Shown piece after piece: positions 62,785 through 64,000 of a DNA stretch of 64,000 nucleotides (the first letter of the stretch is position 1; the number at the start of each line of letters is the position of its first letter). Made by a program: the position numbers and the translations under genes. This DNA comes from Gallibacter intestinalis. GTDB taxonomy: Bacteria; Bacillota; Clostridia; Peptostreptococcales; Anaerovoracaceae. The stretch is from NCBI RefSeq assembly GCF_014982745.1, contig NZ_JADCKA010000006.1:25624-89623 (forward strand), in the 5' to 3' direction. The notes under the pieces are model-generated. The model saw only the letters and a program-made list of their open reading frames with translations, ran no database searches and was not told where the DNA came from.

Positions 62785-63243
62785 ATGAGTAAAAGTGCAG
62801 TGGTGTTTTACACCTGGGGAGGTCAGGCAAAGACCATGGCCGAAGAAATAGCGAAACTTACAGGCGCAGATATTATAGAGGTAAAGCCTAAGACTCCGTA
62901 CTCTGATAACTACAGCACCTGTGTAAAGGATGCAAAGAAAGAGATGGATGAAGGAAAGCTACCTGAGCTGACAGAAACGGATTTTGACATGAGTGCATAC
63001 GATACCGTATATTTGGGAAGTCCAATCTGGTTCGGAACTATTGCGGCACCGATTGCAGCCTTTCTGACAGAGGTAGATCTGACAGGTAAAATCGTAAAGC
63101 CTTTCGTAACCCACGGAGGCGGTGGAAAGGGACATACGGATAAGGATGTAGCCGCCCTTTGTCCTGGCTCTGATGTAAAGCCGGCACTGGCGGTGTACGA
63201 AGGCGGTAAGAAGGAAGAAATCGAAGCTTGGGTTAGAGCCTAA
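62785..63243 (+). CDS. Flavodoxin-like protein
   Basis: A 152-residue FMN-binding-fold protein. The phosphate-binding loop region is VFYTWGGQAKTMAEEIAKLT (7-26) and the flavin-contacting segments are LGSPIWFGTIAAPIAAFL and THGGGGKGHTDKD. It resembles the clostridial flavodoxin family with SxWGGQ(T/A)-type loops, probably an electron carrier or quinone/redox protein in stress response. AAGGAGGAA precedes the ATG. Confidence 0.88.
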   Translation: MSKSAVVFYTWGGQAKTMAEEIAKLTGADIIEVKPKTPYSDNYSTCVKDAKKEMDEGKLPELTETDFDMSAYDTVYLGSPIWFGTIAAPIAAFLTEVDLTGKIVKPFVTHGGGGKGHTDKDVAALCPGSDVKPALAVYEGGKKEEIEAWVRA

Positions 63244-63260
63244 AGATAATAAAACGCGAA

Positions 63261-63295
63261 AAAACAGGAAGCCACACTATGTAGCTTCCTGTTTT
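63261..63295 (+). terminator. Terminator after the flavodoxin gene
   Basis: AAAACAGGAAGC and GCTTCCTGTTTT form a 12-bp stem with an 11-nt loop; the ascending A-run and descending T-run make it bidirectional. Confidence 0.9.
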
Positions 63296-63336
63296 GATTT
63301 TATTAAAGTCGGTAAAAATCTGTAGTATTAGTTATT

Positions 63337-63448
63337 GGCTCTTTAACTTTTTTAGTGGTTGAACCCTAGCTTTAACTTTAATAGTGGTGTAATATTTGGT
63401 AATTTTAAAAGGAGTACAATGTGTATTTATGCACATCTGTACTCCTTT
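63337..63448. mobile_element. Left end of an ISL3-family insertion sequence: terminal repeats and insulating hairpin
   Basis: The end begins at about 63337 with GGCTCTTTAACTTTTTTAG, like ISL3-family terminal repeats (GGCTCTTT...). A 20-bp motif CTTTAACTTTNNTAGTGGTK is present twice (63341-63360 and 63370-63389), 29 bp apart. Then AAAAGGAGTACA and TGTACTCCTTTT make a perfect 12-bp hairpin (63407-63448), probably shielding the transposase from outside transcripts. The right end is beyond the window. Confidence 0.65.
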
Positions 63449-63508
63449 TCCCTTTCTATGATATAGTACCTTTTGCGAAACAACTAATACCAGAAAGGAC
63501 ATTTTCAT

Positions 63509-64000
63509 ATGATAAATACTATCATGAAGTTATTTAATTTGGAACATAAAATTATCAATGATATTGAAACTATCAGTGTTGATAATGAAATCTTTGTAAT
63601 TATCTCTCTAAAAAAGAGGCTTTCTAAATGCCCTGTTTGTGGCTCTTTTAGCGACTTGACACATGATTACAGGCAAAGAACTCTTAATCATGCCATTTTG
63701 AACGGCAAAACTACACATATTATCTACAACAGGCGACGTTATCGTTGCACTTCATGCAGCAAAGTCTTTGCTGAAAACAATCCTTTCGTCTCCTCCGGTA
63801 GAAGATTATCTCGTTACACTATCATACGCATAATGAAAATGCTTAAAGATCCTCGCGTTACATTCTCTATGGCATCTGATATAGTTAATATCTCTATTAC
63901 ATCTGTCTTGCGTATTTTCGATGAATATGCCGGTATATCTACCACCTCTTTTCCCACTGTACTTTGTATTGATGAGGTATATACTTCCAAATATCGTCAA
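63509..64000 (+). CDS. ISL3-family transposase (partial, runs off the window)
   Basis: An open frame from ATG 63509 reaches the end of the window (164 codons) without a stop. It has an N-terminal zinc-binding region C-P-V-C-G ... YRCTSCSKVFAE, then an HTH-like segment, and reaches CIDEVYTSKYRQ, the first Asp-containing part of the DDE domain. This is the ISL3 arrangement. AGAAAGGAC lies before the start. It appears intact as far as visible. Confidence 0.85.
   Translation, partial: MINTIMKLFNLEHKIINDIETISVDNEIFVIISLKKRLSKCPVCGSFSDLTHDYRQRTLNHAILNGKTTHIIYNRRRYRCTSCSKVFAENNPFVSSGRRLSRYTIIRIMKMLKDPRVTFSMASDIVNISITSVLRIFDEYAGISTTSFPTVLCIDEVYTSKYRQ

Overview
The window is a chromosomal segment that contains the replication origin of a low-to-medium G+C anaerobic Firmicute, most likely a Clostridia/Eubacteriales member. 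Evidence: the order yidD-rnpA-rpmH | oriC | dnaA-dnaN-recF-gyrB-gyrA, strong AGGAGG-type ribosome sites, TTGACA/TATAAT promoters with 17-bp spacers, DnaD-type replication genes, RNase M5, GdpP and the yybS-gdpP-rplI-dnaB gene order. No genus is claimed; this comes from gene content only.

Layout. 1-9.2 kb: origin and replication genes (bipartite DnaA-box clusters flank dnaA). 9.2-11.6 kb: a cysteine-rich RsbW-like anti-sigma factor, a SigB/F/G-class sigma factor, trpS and a 70-residue protein resembling only the C-terminal end of phosphonoacetaldehyde hydrolase. 11.6-21 kb: plsC, a PAP2 phosphatase, a sugar-phosphate nucleotidyltransferase, rpsF-ssb-rpsR, yybS-gdpP-rplI-dnaB and a DnaD protein. 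21-25.4 kb: a heterodimeric ABC exporter with a TetR regulator. 25.4-31.2 kb: acyl-ACP thioesterase, then a Bce-type two-component system plus ABC transporter. 31.2-35.1 kb: divIC-like, rnmV, rsmA and an LtaS-like sulfatase. 35.1-42.6 kb (minus strand): an aromatic operon aroF-aroB-aroA-aroC/chorismate mutase-aroE/aroK-tyrS, preceded by a tyrosine-rich leader peptide and an attenuator. 42.6-53 kb: rnhA, YycJ-like hydrolase, rlmH, hydrolases, a G5-NlpC/P60 cell-wall enzyme, ytqB-arsR, mscL, nfo, alr. 53-59.2 kb: an acquired, visibly G+C-richer island with a TetR-regulated ECF transporter, bounded by decayed serine recombinase, RhuM and TnpV genes. 59.3-62.7 kb: ArsR-regulated metal ATPase with a separate HMA protein, then thiW behind a structured leader that does not match a TPP riboswitch. 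62.7-64 kb: a flavodoxin behind a MerR-type promoter and the left end of an ISL3-family insertion sequence running off the window.

The most interesting points are: (1) a tyrosine attenuation circuit controlling an aromatic operon that contains two gene fusions and ends in tyrS; (2) the same operator geometry (GTTAG-N6-CTAAC) and the same tetR-hairpin-operator-transporter layout at two loci 30 kb apart, suggesting one regulatory system in two pieces; (3) the unidentified RNA leader of thiW; (4) several trimmed or rearranged proteins (soluble GdpP, an RsbW-like protein lacking its N-box Asn but with eight Cys, a DnaD protein with a helicase-loader-like zinc tail, two proteins resembling C-terminal pieces of larger enzymes).
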